DNA from: Actinomycetota bacterium
GTDB taxonomy: Bacteria; Actinomycetota; Acidimicrobiia; Acidimicrobiales; Ilumatobacteraceae
Length of the DNA stretch: 64,000 nt
Assembly (NCBI GenBank): GCA_016871355.1
Contig: VFZC01000003.1
Location: 1 to 64,000 of the forward strand
Direction: 5' to 3'
Below are positions 8,574 to 17,281 of the stretch, one piece after another (position 1 is the stretch's first letter; each line of letters starts with the position of its first letter). A model generated the notes under the pieces. The model saw nothing but the letters and a program-made list of their open reading frames with translations, was not told the origin of the DNA and ran no database searches. Both the position numbers and the translations under genes were made by a program.

Positions 8574-10675
8574 GGCTCGATCGCCGCCGCGAACACCGGC
8601 TTCAGCCACTGCGCGTATGCGGTGGTCACATGATTCGAGTCGCGGTACACCAGCAGATTGCCCACGATCACCGGGCAGGCCTTGTCGGTGCACAGCCAAT
8701 TGATCACGTCGAGATACTGCACTCCGTTGCGCAGGGCCGAATCGATCACCGTCTGCTGACGCGATGCACGCACAGCCTTCTCGCGCGATGCGACGCATGA
8801 CGACACGTCGCGTACCGCTTTCGACAAGCACACCGGAACGTCCTGGCCGGGGTACGGCGTATCGGTGACGAGCACGGGAATCACACCGATCGACGCGAGT
8901 CGAGCGATGAGCACGTCGTACCCCTTCGACCACACCGAGTCGGCGAACGGTTGCTTGGTGTCGGGATCGAGCAGTCGGTTCGAGGCGGCCACGAACACGA
9001 CATCCACGTCTTGTTCGGCCAGGAGAGCGAACACGTTGTCGCGCCAGGGCTGACAGGCCGGATACGTGGGCCCCACCAGACTGTTGTACGTGATCTCGTC
9101 GATGGGCGGGCAACCCGACTTGCTCAGTGGAAGCAGACGCCAGCCGTTGTCGACGGCGATCGATTCGAGAATCGGGAACCACTGGGCTGCGTGACTGTCA
9201 CCGAACAAGCCGACCGTGAACTCGGATGCCGGATCGCCGTACTCGCACACCTTCGGCTGAGTGGCTCCGAAGTCGACGTGGCAGTCGTTGTCGTAGATGA
9301 TCGGCTTGTCACCGGCTGCGCCACCGATCGACGGTTCGAGATTGGCCGGCACTTCATCGGTGTCGACGGCGGCGTAGAGAGCATCGAGTGGTGCCGTCGC
9401 GTTGGCGATGGGAGGGGGTGGTCCATCCGGCACCGGAGCGACCGTGGTCCCGACGGTCGTTGCCGTCGACTCGGACGCACCCATCACCACCGTCGTCGAC
9501 GTGGTGGTGACGAGCGTCGGTGTTTCGGCCACCACATCGGTGGACAGTTCGACATCAGCCGAACGCACGACGAGTCCGGTGCCCACACCGGATGCGATCA
9601 GCACGGCACCGAGCGACAGTGCGAGTGCGGGTCGCGCTTGCAGTCGTTCGGAGTGACGAATCGGATTCTCTACGTAGCGATACGACAGCGACGCGCCCAC
9701 CAACGACACGGCGATGAGGCCGACGCGCTCGAGAACGTTGAGTGATCGGCCGGCCCACGCTTCGCCGATGATGAGCGCGGGCCAGTGCCACAAGTAAATG
9801 GAGTACGAGCGCGCACCGATCCACTGCAAGGCCGGATGACGCAAGACGATCGACGGACCCCAGCGCGAGTCGTCACCACCAGTGAGGGCCGCCACGGTAC
9901 CGAGAACGGGAATGGCCGCCAGCCAGCCCGGAAAGGCCATCGTCTCGTCGAGCCAGAACGCGGCGAACACGACGGCCGCGGTACCGAGCCAAGCCACTGC
10001 GTTGCGAACGTCGCCGGCGATCACACGAACCCATGGCCAGGCAATGGCGAGGAGCGCGCCGATACCGAGTTCCCACGCACGGGTGTGCAGGCCGAAGAAG
10101 GCCCATGGTTGCGACGCCTCGGTCTGCCAGATGCACAACGCGAACGACGCGATGCTGATTGCCGAGATGGCGAGGGTGGCCCGCGTTCGTGAGCGACCGG
10201 CGCGCCACAACAGAACGAGCAGAAGAGTGGGCCAGATTACGTAGAACTGCTCTTCGACCGAGAGCGACCAGAAGTGCTGCAGCGGTGACGGAGGAATGCC
10301 GGCCTGCAAGTAGTCGGTGTTGCGTCCGGCGAACACCATGTTCGACACGAATCCGGCCGCTGCGATCGAGTCGGAACCGAGATTCTTCAGACGAAGTGGT
10401 TCGAGCCACACCCACGATGCGAGGGCGGTGAGCACGATCACGAGTGCCGAGGCCGGTAGCAGGCGTCGTGCGCGACGCGCGTAGAAGTTGCCGATGGAGA
10501 TCGCGCCGGAGTTGTCGTGCTCGCGCAACAACAAACTGGTGATCAGGAATCCGGAGATGACGAAGAAGACGTCGACGCCGATGAATCCACCGTCGAGACC
10601 GAGGAAATGGGCGTGGTAGAGAACCACGAGCCCGACGGCAAGCGCACGCAACCCCTCGATGTCGCGTCTCAACAT
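8534..10675 (-). CDS. OafA-type membrane O-acyltransferase with C-terminal SGNH domain
   Basis: The N-terminal half (about 1-350) is an acyltransferase-3 membrane domain: RRDIEGLRALAVGLVVLYHA start, a VDVFFVISGFLI segment, and about ten hydrophobic helices. After a Thr/Val-rich linker, an extracytoplasmic SGNH domain carries the GDS motif in LFGDSHAAQW. Such two-domain proteins move acetyl or other acyl groups across the membrane onto surface polysaccharide or peptidoglycan. The start is unusual: its ATG lies only 5 bases after the 3' end of tRNA-Phe, so no separate ribosome-binding site can exist outside the tRNA. The N-terminus matches the family start well, so the ATG itself is probably right. 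Confidence 0.92.
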   Translation of the reverse strand: MLRRDIEGLRALAVGLVVLYHAHFLGLDGGFIGVDVFFVISGFLITSLLLREHDNSGAISIGNFYARRARRLLPASALVIVLTALASWVWLEPLRLKNLGSDSIAAAGFVSNMVFAGRNTDYLQAGIPPSPLQHFWSLSVEEQFYVIWPTLLLVLLWRAGRSRTRATLAISAISIASFALCIWQTEASQPWAFFGLHTRAWELGIGALLAIAWPWVRVIAGDVRNAVAWLGTAAVVFAAFWLDETMAFPGWLAAIPVLGTVAALTGGDDSRWGPSIVLRHPALQWIGARSYSIYLWHWPALIIGEAWAGRSLNVLERVGLIAVSLVGASLSYRYVENPIRHSERLQARPALALSLGAVLIASGVGTGLVVRSADVELSTDVVAETPTLVTTTSTTVVMGASESTATTVGTTVAPVPDGPPPPIANATAPLDALYAAVDTDEVPANLEPSIGGAAGDKPIIYDNDCHVDFGATQPKVCEYGDPASEFTVGLFGDSHAAQWFPILESIAVDNGWRLLPLSKSGCPPIDEITYNSLVGPTYPACQPWRDNVFALLAEQDVDVVFVAASNRLLDPDTKQPFADSVWSKGYDVLIARLASIGVIPVLVTDTPYPGQDVPVCLSKAVRDVSSCVASREKAVRASRQQTVIDSALRNGVQYLDVINWLCTDKACPVIVGNLLVYRDSNHVTTAYAQWLKPVFAAAIEPYVNGVRSRISTS

Positions 10676-10679
10676 GCGG

Positions 10680-10752
10680 TGGTCGAGACCGGCGTCGATC
10701 CGGTGACCCCACGCTTTTCAGGCGTGTGCTCTGCCAACTGAGCTACTCGACC
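10680..10752 (-). tRNA. tRNA-Phe (GAA)
   Basis: Acceptor arms GGTCGAG/CTCGACC pair fully. The anticodon stem CACGC/GCGTG encloses loop CTGAAAA, giving anticodon GAA. CCA is not encoded. It is the last tRNA of a Glu-Asp-Phe array, an order common in actinobacteria. Confidence 0.96.
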
Positions 10753-10778
10753 GTGTGCGTTCGGCGAACCGAATGCAC

Positions 10779-10855
10779 TGGCGGTCCCGACGGGACTCGA
10801 ACCCGCGACCTCCGGCTTGACAGGCCGGCGTGAACTCCAACTTCACCACGAGACC
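10779..10855 (-). tRNA. tRNA-Asp (GTC)
   Basis: Anticodon stem CCGGC/GCCGG encloses CTGTCAA, giving anticodon GTC. The T-arm GGGTTCGAGTCCC is present. The 3' CCA is encoded (10779-10781). Second gene of the array. Confidence 0.96.
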
Positions 10856-10868
10856 AGAACGAACTGGG

Positions 10869-10941
10869 CACCCCCAACGGGATTCGAACCCGTGCCGCCA
10901 CCTTGAAAGGGTGGTGTCCTAGGCCACTAGACGATGGGGGC
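10869..10941 (-). tRNA. tRNA-Glu (TTC)
   Basis: Begins GCCCCCATCGTCTAGTGG. The anticodon stem CCACC/GGTGG encloses CTTTCAA, giving anticodon TTC. No exact CCA follows the discriminator. It is first in the array, so the array promoter must lie in the 45-100 bases to its right, next to and possibly across the left copy of the 20-bp island repeat. Confidence 0.96.
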
Positions 10942-10985
10942 TAGGTACTTGTCCTGCTGAGAGCCTGACCAGCCTAGCGGAGGGT

Positions 10986-11005
10986 CACCGATGCCACACC
11001 GGGGC
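10986..11005. repeat. Left 20-bp direct repeat of the low-GC island
   Basis: CACCGATGCCACACCGGGGC occurs here and again, in the same orientation and without mismatch, at 19107-19126. The sequence between the copies is clearly AT-richer than the flanks and has different codon use, so the repeat marks the island boundary. Confidence 0.85.
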
Positions 11006-11086
11006 TCCCGATACCAACCCTGCCGCTTGCATGCTCCCGTGTCTTGAACCTGGCTCCCTGGGGAATACGGTGTCGGCTCAGGGCAG

Positions 11087-12484
11087 ATGGATGGTGCTAG
11101 CTGGAACTATTCTAAGGATGTGGTCCCTGAAGTTTTGGTCTGTCATTGCGTTGATACTGAAGGCCCTCTTAACGAGACTCTGCAGGGGACTATCGAATGC
11201 CTGCGGAAGACATTTGGGCTGCAAATTAGCGAGTCCCCCGAAGCTCTTCATGATTTGCAGACTGGGGGGAACCTGCAAGAACCTCTCAGGTCTGAGGTGA
11301 TTGCGTTTCTCTCTCGACGGTCGTTCAAGCGGGACTGGGCTGAGTTGGATGAAATGCTTGACGTCCTGATGTCTGCCGAATGGAGGGCGTCATTCAGAGA
11401 TGACTTTGGAATGGATTATGTGTTCAGCTGGTTCGTTGTTGATCTAGTCGGCAACTTCCTGAACCCGCGCTCCCGAAGTCTGGGATTCCATGAAATCTAC
11501 GAAAGATATCGAAGTCGGTTGGCCGATTCGGTCTGCCGACGAGATCGTCTTTACTGGCACCATCACCCGCCGTCGTTCACGCGGGAAGCTCACAAGACCT
11601 CAAACAACTTTTCGATGTCGAATGAACATTTACAAATTCTCGCTAGGAGGATTATCGATTACCTTGATTTTCCAGTTGCGTTCCGACCAGGTAGTCACTG
11701 CGAGAGGCCGGACATCAACCTTTTTCTTGAGCAATGGATCCCGTTTGACTTTGGAAACCAGGGCCGCGAAGAATCCTTGGGGGAATCTACTCAGCGGGAC
11801 ATTTCCTCAGGGCGATTCGGCGATTGGCGGAGAGCTCAAAGACAATGGGGGTTCTACCACCCCGACTTCCATGACTATCAGGTGCCGGGTTACATGAATC
11901 GTTTCATCGTGAGATGTCTCAACATTGACAGTCGCCTTCGTGTGCTTGACGAGGAAGAAATAGGGAAGGCTTTCACCCAGGCCCGCGAGCGCGGAGTCAG
12001 TCTTTTGTGCTTCACGAGTCATGACGAACGTGAAATGCGCCCTGCGATTCAGACAGTCGTGAATCAGATTCGTAACTGTCGGGACTCCGAATTTCCTGAG
12101 GTGAAGATCCGGTTTGTCAACGCTGTTGAGGGAATCAGAAAAGTTGCAGGGCTTACTCGACAGGATCCCATGAACCTCGAAGTTGCACTCGTGGGCAACC
12201 AGCTCAAGGTTTGTGCTTCAAAGCAGACTTGGGGTCCACAACCCTTCTTTTGTTTTAAGTTGAGAAACGGTCAGTATTTTTTCGAAAACTTAGACTTTGG
12301 ACTTCAGCCTCAAACTTGGAGTTTTACATTTGACGAGGATTCTGTCGAGCCGCATGACGTGATAGCAGTTGGTTTGGCTAGTCACGACAAGGTCGGAAAC
12401 ACCGTCGTCGTTCGGGGCAAGCCGTTTGAAGACGCTGCTTCGTGGGAGTTCAAACAATTGAATTCCGTTGATTGGCTTGGGTGA
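11087..12484 (+). CDS. Polysaccharide-deacetylase-like protein
   Basis: 465-residue protein with features of the NodB/polysaccharide-deacetylase fold, although divergent. These are an early CHCVDTEGP segment (the Asp-containing metal motif), HHHPPSF in the middle, FRPGSHCERPD, and LLCFTSHDEREM near residue 310, in the order expected for that fold. It could deacetylate a sugar or a lipid-linked intermediate, but no substrate can be assigned. The last 110 residues look like a separate beta-rich tail. There is no signal peptide, so it is probably cytosolic. A GTG at about 11120 is an alternative start. First gene of the island and 24 bases ahead of the methyltransferase; codon use is unlike the chromosome. 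Confidence 0.6.
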   Translation: MDGASWNYSKDVVPEVLVCHCVDTEGPLNETLQGTIECLRKTFGLQISESPEALHDLQTGGNLQEPLRSEVIAFLSRRSFKRDWAELDEMLDVLMSAEWRASFRDDFGMDYVFSWFVVDLVGNFLNPRSRSLGFHEIYERYRSRLADSVCRRDRLYWHHHPPSFTREAHKTSNNFSMSNEHLQILARRIIDYLDFPVAFRPGSHCERPDINLFLEQWIPFDFGNQGREESLGESTQRDISSGRFGDWRRAQRQWGFYHPDFHDYQVPGYMNRFIVRCLNIDSRLRVLDEEEIGKAFTQARERGVSLLCFTSHDEREMRPAIQTVVNQIRNCRDSEFPEVKIRFVNAVEGIRKVAGLTRQDPMNLEVALVGNQLKVCASKQTWGPQPFFCFKLRNGQYFFENLDFGLQPQTWSFTFDEDSVEPHDVIAVGLASHDKVGNTVVVRGKPFEDAASWEFKQLNSVDWLG

Positions 12485-12508
12485 CTAGGCGAGTGGGGGG
12501 GAGATGCG

Positions 12509-13180
12509 ATGGCCTGGGACGAGGCTTGGGAGGAGATTCACAACACCGAAGATCTCGGGCGCTATCCAAGTGAGCACTTGATCAGGTTTGTCAGGAGGAC
12601 ATTTGGCCCCCTGGAGTTGACGCGTCCGTTGAATGCACTCGAGGTTGGATGTGGACAGGGCGCCCAAGTTGCATTCTTGGCCCGCGAGGGTTTCTCGGTG
12701 GTTGGGGTTGACGGAAGTCGGGCAGCGATCGCAAAGGCGAACCGGTTTATGCGCTCTAGTGCACTTCACGCTGACCTGAGAGTGGGAGACGCGAATCAAC
12801 TGGACATAGCAGATGAAACGATGGATCTGGTTGTTGACGTGGAGTGCACGATGGGCTGCACGTTCTCAGCGGCGTCTCAGTTGATTGCAAACTGCTACCG
12901 GATTCTGAAGCCAGGAGGATGGCTCTTTTCGCAGACGTTTTCTGACGAAACCACCGTTGGCTCAAGTTTCGAAACTATTGATCGTTTGACGTACAGGAAC
13001 ATCGTTGGCGGGCATCTTGCTCGGAAGCGGTTGCTAAGACTTACTTCCAGATCCGATATCGACCTGTTGTACGCATGTTTCCCGTCGCGAGAGGTGAATA
13101 CGAGTTCGTACACAAGTGACTACGAAACAGCGCAGTCTGTTGAGTGGTTGATTGCAGCGAGGAAAGAACTTGTCAATTGA
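12509..13180 (+). CDS. Class I SAM-dependent methyltransferase
   Basis: 223 residues with motif I LEVGCGQGAQVAFLA, followed by VVGVDGSRAAIAKA (acidic loop binding the SAM ribose) and DLVVDVECTMGC (motif II/IV region), then LKPGGWLFSQTFS. This is the core of a Rossmann methyltransferase acting on a small molecule, sugar or carrier-bound intermediate. The start ATG has a GGGGGGAGATGCG leader with a reasonable ribosome-binding site. The stop overlaps the start of the next gene by 11 bases. Target unknown; the neighbours suggest a surface or secondary-metabolite pathway. Confidence 0.85.
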   Translation: MAWDEAWEEIHNTEDLGRYPSEHLIRFVRRTFGPLELTRPLNALEVGCGQGAQVAFLAREGFSVVGVDGSRAAIAKANRFMRSSALHADLRVGDANQLDIADETMDLVVDVECTMGCTFSAASQLIANCYRILKPGGWLFSQTFSDETTVGSSFETIDRLTYRNIVGGHLARKRLLRLTSRSDIDLLYACFPSREVNTSSYTSDYETAQSVEWLIAARKELVN

Positions 13181-14294
13181 TTTCAGAAATGTGCGCATCG
13201 CCGAGATACCTCTGGTTCGTGATCTCTTCGAAGGTTTTTATGGGTCTAATTATTGCGAAGTAGAGGACACCTACTTTCGGTGGCTTCACCGCGAAAATCC
13301 TGACCTGGGTCCGACGGTTGGAGATGATGAAGTCACAGCCTTTGGTTGTTTCGATGGCAAAGACCTTGTTGCGTGCATCAACTACGTTCCCTTCAAGCTC
13401 TTCGTCGGCGGAGAGTCCGTGAGTGCTTGTTGGTCAGTTGGCTGGCGATCGAAACCTGGACACGGCTCTTTGACAGGGTTACAACTGAGAAAACACCTTA
13501 GGAAATTCGACGTTTACATGAGTATGGGTGCAACCGATTGGGTGAGATCGATATATCAGTCAAGGTTCGGATTTGAGTACTGCAACAATATTGAACGGTT
13601 CTTGGCCGTGATCGATCCTCAAGCCTGTTTCGAATTGCTCGGCCGGAACAGGTGTCTTGCGGAAGCCGATAGAAGTTCGTTGGCGGAACTAGGTGCCAAA
13701 TCAGACCAGGCGCAAAGCACGAGTTTTTTTGAGTCTCAATGGGATAGTCTTGCCAACGAGTGTTACTGGTCAGATCATCTTTCTCGAACATCAGCCACTT
13801 GCTCCCGTAGATTCGAATGGCTCAAGTGGCGTTACAAAGACCATCCCCATTTGAAGTACGTCCCGATTTCTGCGGATCAAGATTCTGCAACTGGCGTTGC
13901 ATTTGTCCGTGTTGAGCAGATCCGAGACTTGGATTTTCGAGTTCTTAGGGTTTTAGACTTCCTTCCCACGTCAGGATCCGAAGCGGAACTTGCCTCCGCG
14001 ATTGTTGCTTACGGTTTCCAAGTGGGAGCCTCGTTTGTTGACTTCTTCTGCTCGTCGACGTCAGTTGCTGATGGTTTAGGTGAGGCCTTCTTTCGTGGTT
14101 CCGTGCGCCGAGATCTCGATTTCCCGAGGCTCTTCTTCCCTCTGGAGTGGCGGGAGCGTTGGAGCATCAACGCGTCTCTGAGGGATAACAGGAATAGTCC
14201 TGAATCCCTCAAACTTTCGGACGTGTACTTTACTAAGGCAGACCCCAGTCAGGATATTTTGCTCAATCGTGAGTACGTGACGAAGGGTTTGTGA
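13170..14294 (+). CDS. GNAT-like acyltransferase
   Basis: About 374 residues. The N-terminal half has a GNAT-like arrangement: EIPLVRDLFEGFYG, FGCFDGKDLVACINYVPFKL (strand pairs that normally hold the substrate), and MGATDWVRSIYQSRFGFEY, which resembles the end of a GNAT domain. The second half (KWRYKDHPHLKY, then two more strand-rich blocks) resembles the doubled GNAT fold of FemAB-like enzymes. The TTG at 13170 is chosen because GAGGAAAG sits just upstream; a TTG at 13152 is also in frame. It probably transfers an acyl or aminoacyl group, perhaps from the carrier protein encoded next. This is inference from context. Confidence 0.65.
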   Translation: MSIDFRNVRIAEIPLVRDLFEGFYGSNYCEVEDTYFRWLHRENPDLGPTVGDDEVTAFGCFDGKDLVACINYVPFKLFVGGESVSACWSVGWRSKPGHGSLTGLQLRKHLRKFDVYMSMGATDWVRSIYQSRFGFEYCNNIERFLAVIDPQACFELLGRNRCLAEADRSSLAELGAKSDQAQSTSFFESQWDSLANECYWSDHLSRTSATCSRRFEWLKWRYKDHPHLKYVPISADQDSATGVAFVRVEQIRDLDFRVLRVLDFLPTSGSEAELASAIVAYGFQVGASFVDFFCSSTSVADGLGEAFFRGSVRRDLDFPRLFFPLEWRERWSINASLRDNRNSPESLKLSDVYFTKADPSQDILLNREYVTKGL

Positions 14295-14545
14295 TGAAAG
14301 AAGGTCCCGCTTTCGATTTGGTCGACACGATCATGTCGACTTTGGCAGAGATGGCGCCCCTCGATGATGAGTTTTCCTCGCGCACTCACTTGTTATCAAG
14401 TGGGGTCATGGATTCAATGTCGGTTTTGGAGTTCGTTGAACGTCTTGAAAACCTACTTGGCGTTCACATTCCGGATGAACTTTTGGTTGAAGACTCTTTT
14501 GCTAGTGCAGAGAGGTTGGCGGAAGTGTTGAGAGCCCTTTTGTGA
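14294..14545 (+). CDS. Acyl carrier protein
   Basis: 83-residue acidic helical protein with SSGVMDSMSVLEFVERLE, the classic Asp-Ser phosphopantetheine attachment motif, followed by FVERLENLLGVHIPDELL. It is a stand-alone carrier that would hold an acyl or aminoacyl group as a thioester. The ATG overlaps the GNAT-like gene stop (TGATG) and has AAGGG 6 bases upstream. Its stop overlaps the GTG of the adenylate-forming ligase, which is the natural loading enzyme. No phosphopantetheinyl transferase lies in the island. Confidence 0.93.
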   Translation: MKEGPAFDLVDTIMSTLAEMAPLDDEFSSRTHLLSSGVMDSMSVLEFVERLENLLGVHIPDELLVEDSFASAERLAEVLRALL

Positions 14546-16086
14546 GTTTTGACCTGACCATCTCGGGTGTCTTGGAAACCTTCGCGGAACCCTCGCGAGC
14601 CGAATCAGCTGCCGTGCGTACGCGAGATTTCTGCTACAGCCGCAGCGACCTTCTTTCGAATGTGGCTCTATGGCAGGCCGACCTTGTCAATGTGAACCTC
14701 AAGAAGGGTGCCCGAGTGGCGGTCTACCTTCCGCGAGGTTTCGAAGAGATCTGTGTGATGATGGCTGCCTGGTCCCTTGGGATGATCGTGGTTCCTGTGA
14801 GCTCACGTCTCAGAGGGCCACAGGTTCGACATGTTCTTGCGGACAGCCGCGCCTCGGTCCTGGTGACATCAACTGAGTACCGGAGACGGATGGGGTTTGA
14901 GACTGACGACTTCGGCGGTTTGTTCTGCTTGATTGACGAGGTGATCGCTACGAGAAATGTTAGTCGGCCTTCGGTAAATCTGATTTCTGGTCCGAGTTAT
15001 CCAACGAATGCAGATGATGTCTCGACACTTCTCTATACCTCAGGGTCGACTGGCCTACCCAAAGGGGTGGTGCTGTCACATAGAAATCTGGTTGAAGGAG
15101 CTGCAGTTGTTTCCGGGTATCTGGGCCTAAAGCCTTCCGATTGCATTGCGGGTGTCTTGCCTCTGTCTTTTGATTACGGATTGAATCAACTGATTTCCTC
15201 GATACTTGTTGGGTGTGGATACGCGGCAATCGACTATTTCTTGCCACGCGACTTGGTCAATGCTGTAACGTCTCTTGGGGTGAGTGTTCTTGGTTTGGTC
15301 CCTCATCTCTGGAGTCAGATGATTGAGGCTTCGCTGAATGCTGGAATTTCGTACCCTGAAGTCAGAGTCGTAACTTCAAGTGGGGGTCACGTTCATGAGA
15401 AGGTGTCGGCTCAGATGGCTGACCTCTTTCCGAACGCTGAAATTTTCTTGATGTATGGATTGACCGAAGCCTTTAGGTCGACGTTTTTGGATCCCCGCAA
15501 GGTCACACTGAAGCCACGTTCAGTTGGTCGTGCAGTCCCTGGTGTTGAGATATCTGTGATGGACCAGAACGGGGGTGAGTGTCCCCCGGGAGAGGTAGGG
15601 GAAATAGTTCATCGCGGAGCGCTGATCTCACTTGGTTATTGGAACTCGCCAAAGGAGACTGACGACCGTTTTCGACGCCGGCCAGATGTGCCACCAGAGG
15701 TTTCTCGTTGCCCGCTCGAAGTGTGGTCGGGAGATCTTGGTTACAAGGATAAAGAGGGCGATCTCTTTGTGTTGGGCAGGAAGGACGGCTTGGTCAAGCA
15801 TAAGGGATTCCGGTTGAATGTGGGAGAAGTTGAGGAACTAGTTGCTTCTTGTCCGTCAGTGTTGGAATGTGTAGTGGTTCCTCGGGAGTCTCAGGATCTC
15901 CAAACGGAGTTGGTTTGTTTTTTGAGGGTTTCTGATGGATTTGGTAGAGACGAACTAGTGAAGCTGTTGCGTGGTAGTGCGCCCGATTACATGATCCCAG
16001 ACCATTTTGTGGTTCGAGAGTTCTTCCCCGAGACATCGTCCGGAAAGGTAGATCGCGTCGCCCTAGGTACGTCAAGCTTTGGTTGA
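14542..16086 (+). CDS. Adenylate-forming acyl/aminoacyl ligase (ANL superfamily)
   Basis: 514 residues with the full set of ANL motifs: P-loop LLYTSGSTGLPKGV, LMYGLTEA, the WSGDLGYKD aspartate loop and the C-terminal SGKVDR with the catalytic Lys. Such enzymes activate a carboxylate as its AMP ester and load it on CoA or on a carrier protein. The GTGA overlap with the carrier-protein gene points to the latter. Substrate specificity cannot be read by eye. It resembles ligases in exopolysaccharide and lipid-tail pathways as much as NRPS-type loading enzymes. The stop overlaps the start of the next gene (TTG at 16079). Confidence 0.92.
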   Translation: MSFDLTISGVLETFAEPSRAESAAVRTRDFCYSRSDLLSNVALWQADLVNVNLKKGARVAVYLPRGFEEICVMMAAWSLGMIVVPVSSRLRGPQVRHVLADSRASVLVTSTEYRRRMGFETDDFGGLFCLIDEVIATRNVSRPSVNLISGPSYPTNADDVSTLLYTSGSTGLPKGVVLSHRNLVEGAAVVSGYLGLKPSDCIAGVLPLSFDYGLNQLISSILVGCGYAAIDYFLPRDLVNAVTSLGVSVLGLVPHLWSQMIEASLNAGISYPEVRVVTSSGGHVHEKVSAQMADLFPNAEIFLMYGLTEAFRSTFLDPRKVTLKPRSVGRAVPGVEISVMDQNGGECPPGEVGEIVHRGALISLGYWNSPKETDDRFRRRPDVPPEVSRCPLEVWSGDLGYKDKEGDLFVLGRKDGLVKHKGFRLNVGEVEELVASCPSVLECVVVPRESQDLQTELVCFLRVSDGFGRDELVKLLRGSAPDYMIPDHFVVREFFPETSSGKVDRVALGTSSFG

Positions 16087-17245
16087 CTCTGACGCCCCGA
16101 GCATGTGGACACCGACGGTCATCTCTCCAGAGTTCAGTCGGTTTCTAGGCGTGACGGCCTTTGTAAAGACGGAAGAGGATGGCGAGGTTCCGTATCAGTC
16201 CACAAAGTCGCGTCGTCTGATTCCCTACCTCGAAGCTGTCCAACGAAACGGACTTCCTCACATCGTTACCTACGGACCCGTGTGGTCCAACCAGATCTTC
16301 CTCATTGCAGAGTTTTGTCGGATGGCAGGCATGGGGTGTTCGGTTCTCCTCCTGGATCCGGCGCCCCCTCATCTCTCAGATGCAGTCAATTTGTCGCCGT
16401 TGGTAGAACCAATAGAAGCGGGACTTGTCTCCTTAGGTGCCAAGGTTGAGATCGTTCCTCTTCCCAGGATGAAGTTGCTGCAGGTATTTGTCAAACGACA
16501 CCTAAGGAGGATTGAACGAGATTCTGGGAGTTGCCACATCGTTGAGTACGGATTCGTGCCACCGGAGACAGCGCAGAGTGCATCACTCGTCAAAGAGGTC
16601 CTCAGACAATATCGAGTCAATGGAGTCAACGGGCCGGTTGTCGTTCCTCGCGGTACGGGAAGTACAACTGAATTTCTCAGGTCGGGATTGGCAAGCTCAG
16701 GAATCCCAGTCGTAGGACTACCTCTGGTCGGAGAAGGAAACTCGCAATCGCTGGTGTCACTTGGGCCGAAGCGTCTCATTGCTGAACCTTCGGTTTACGT
16801 TGGCAGGGGTGACTTGGAGTTGTGTGCGTCAGGGACGCTCACCAACATTGATTTGTTCTACCACCTTGGTGCTCTGAAGTCTTTGAGGGTGCTGTCCAGT
16901 GGGAAGGACTTCTCTTCTGTTCTCTTTTTGAAAACTGGAAAGCAATCATTTGCATCGACGCTGCTGTTGAGGCAATTCGAAGAAGGACACGTGCGTTTGG
17001 ACCCGGATGAAATGCAACCCAGTCCAGATAACACTTACACCGCTTGGAAGGAGCGCCCAAAGCCTTCGCACCTGTATAGGCAGCTTCGATTTTTGAAGAT
17101 CAGTAATCAATGGACAAAAGAAAGATTGGAAGAGTGGCAGCTCCAGAGCCTCAACCGACTTCTTGTGCATTGTGTTAATAGTGTGCCGCACTACTCGCGG
17201 CACAAAGTTTTCAGGGACGCTGCTCATTCCGGGCTCAGCTGTTGA
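16079..17245 (+). CDS. PLP fold-type II-like domain, N-terminal part of a UGA-interrupted fusion
   Basis: Residues 30-320 resemble the tryptophan-synthase-beta/ACC-deaminase/D-cysteine-desulfhydrase fold. TKSRRLIPYLEAV is in the place of the PLP-lysine segment. HIVTYGPVWSNQ is a variant of the substrate-binding GGxQSN loop, and VVVPRGTGSTTEF is a Gly/Thr phosphate loop. The last 55 residues (from RLEEWQLQSLNRLLVHC to VPHYSRHK) are not part of that fold. They are the typical N-terminal helix of CapK/phenylacetate-CoA-ligase-like proteins. The frame then meets a single TGA (17243-17245) and continues open to 18391, so this is most likely the front part of one 770-codon gene. The start is a TTG overlapping the preceding stop; an ATG at 16103 is an alternative. 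Confidence 0.7.
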   Translation: MVDSDAPSMWTPTVISPEFSRFLGVTAFVKTEEDGEVPYQSTKSRRLIPYLEAVQRNGLPHIVTYGPVWSNQIFLIAEFCRMAGMGCSVLLLDPAPPHLSDAVNLSPLVEPIEAGLVSLGAKVEIVPLPRMKLLQVFVKRHLRRIERDSGSCHIVEYGFVPPETAQSASLVKEVLRQYRVNGVNGPVVVPRGTGSTTEFLRSGLASSGIPVVGLPLVGEGNSQSLVSLGPKRLIAEPSVYVGRGDLELCASGTLTNIDLFYHLGALKSLRVLSSGKDFSSVLFLKTGKQSFASTLLLRQFEEGHVRLDPDEMQPSPDNTYTAWKERPKPSHLYRQLRFLKISNQWTKERLEEWQLQSLNRLLVHCVNSVPHYSRHKVFRDAAHSGLSC

Positions 17246-17281
17246 GCTGAAATCTCAGACCTACCCACCATTGATAAGTCG

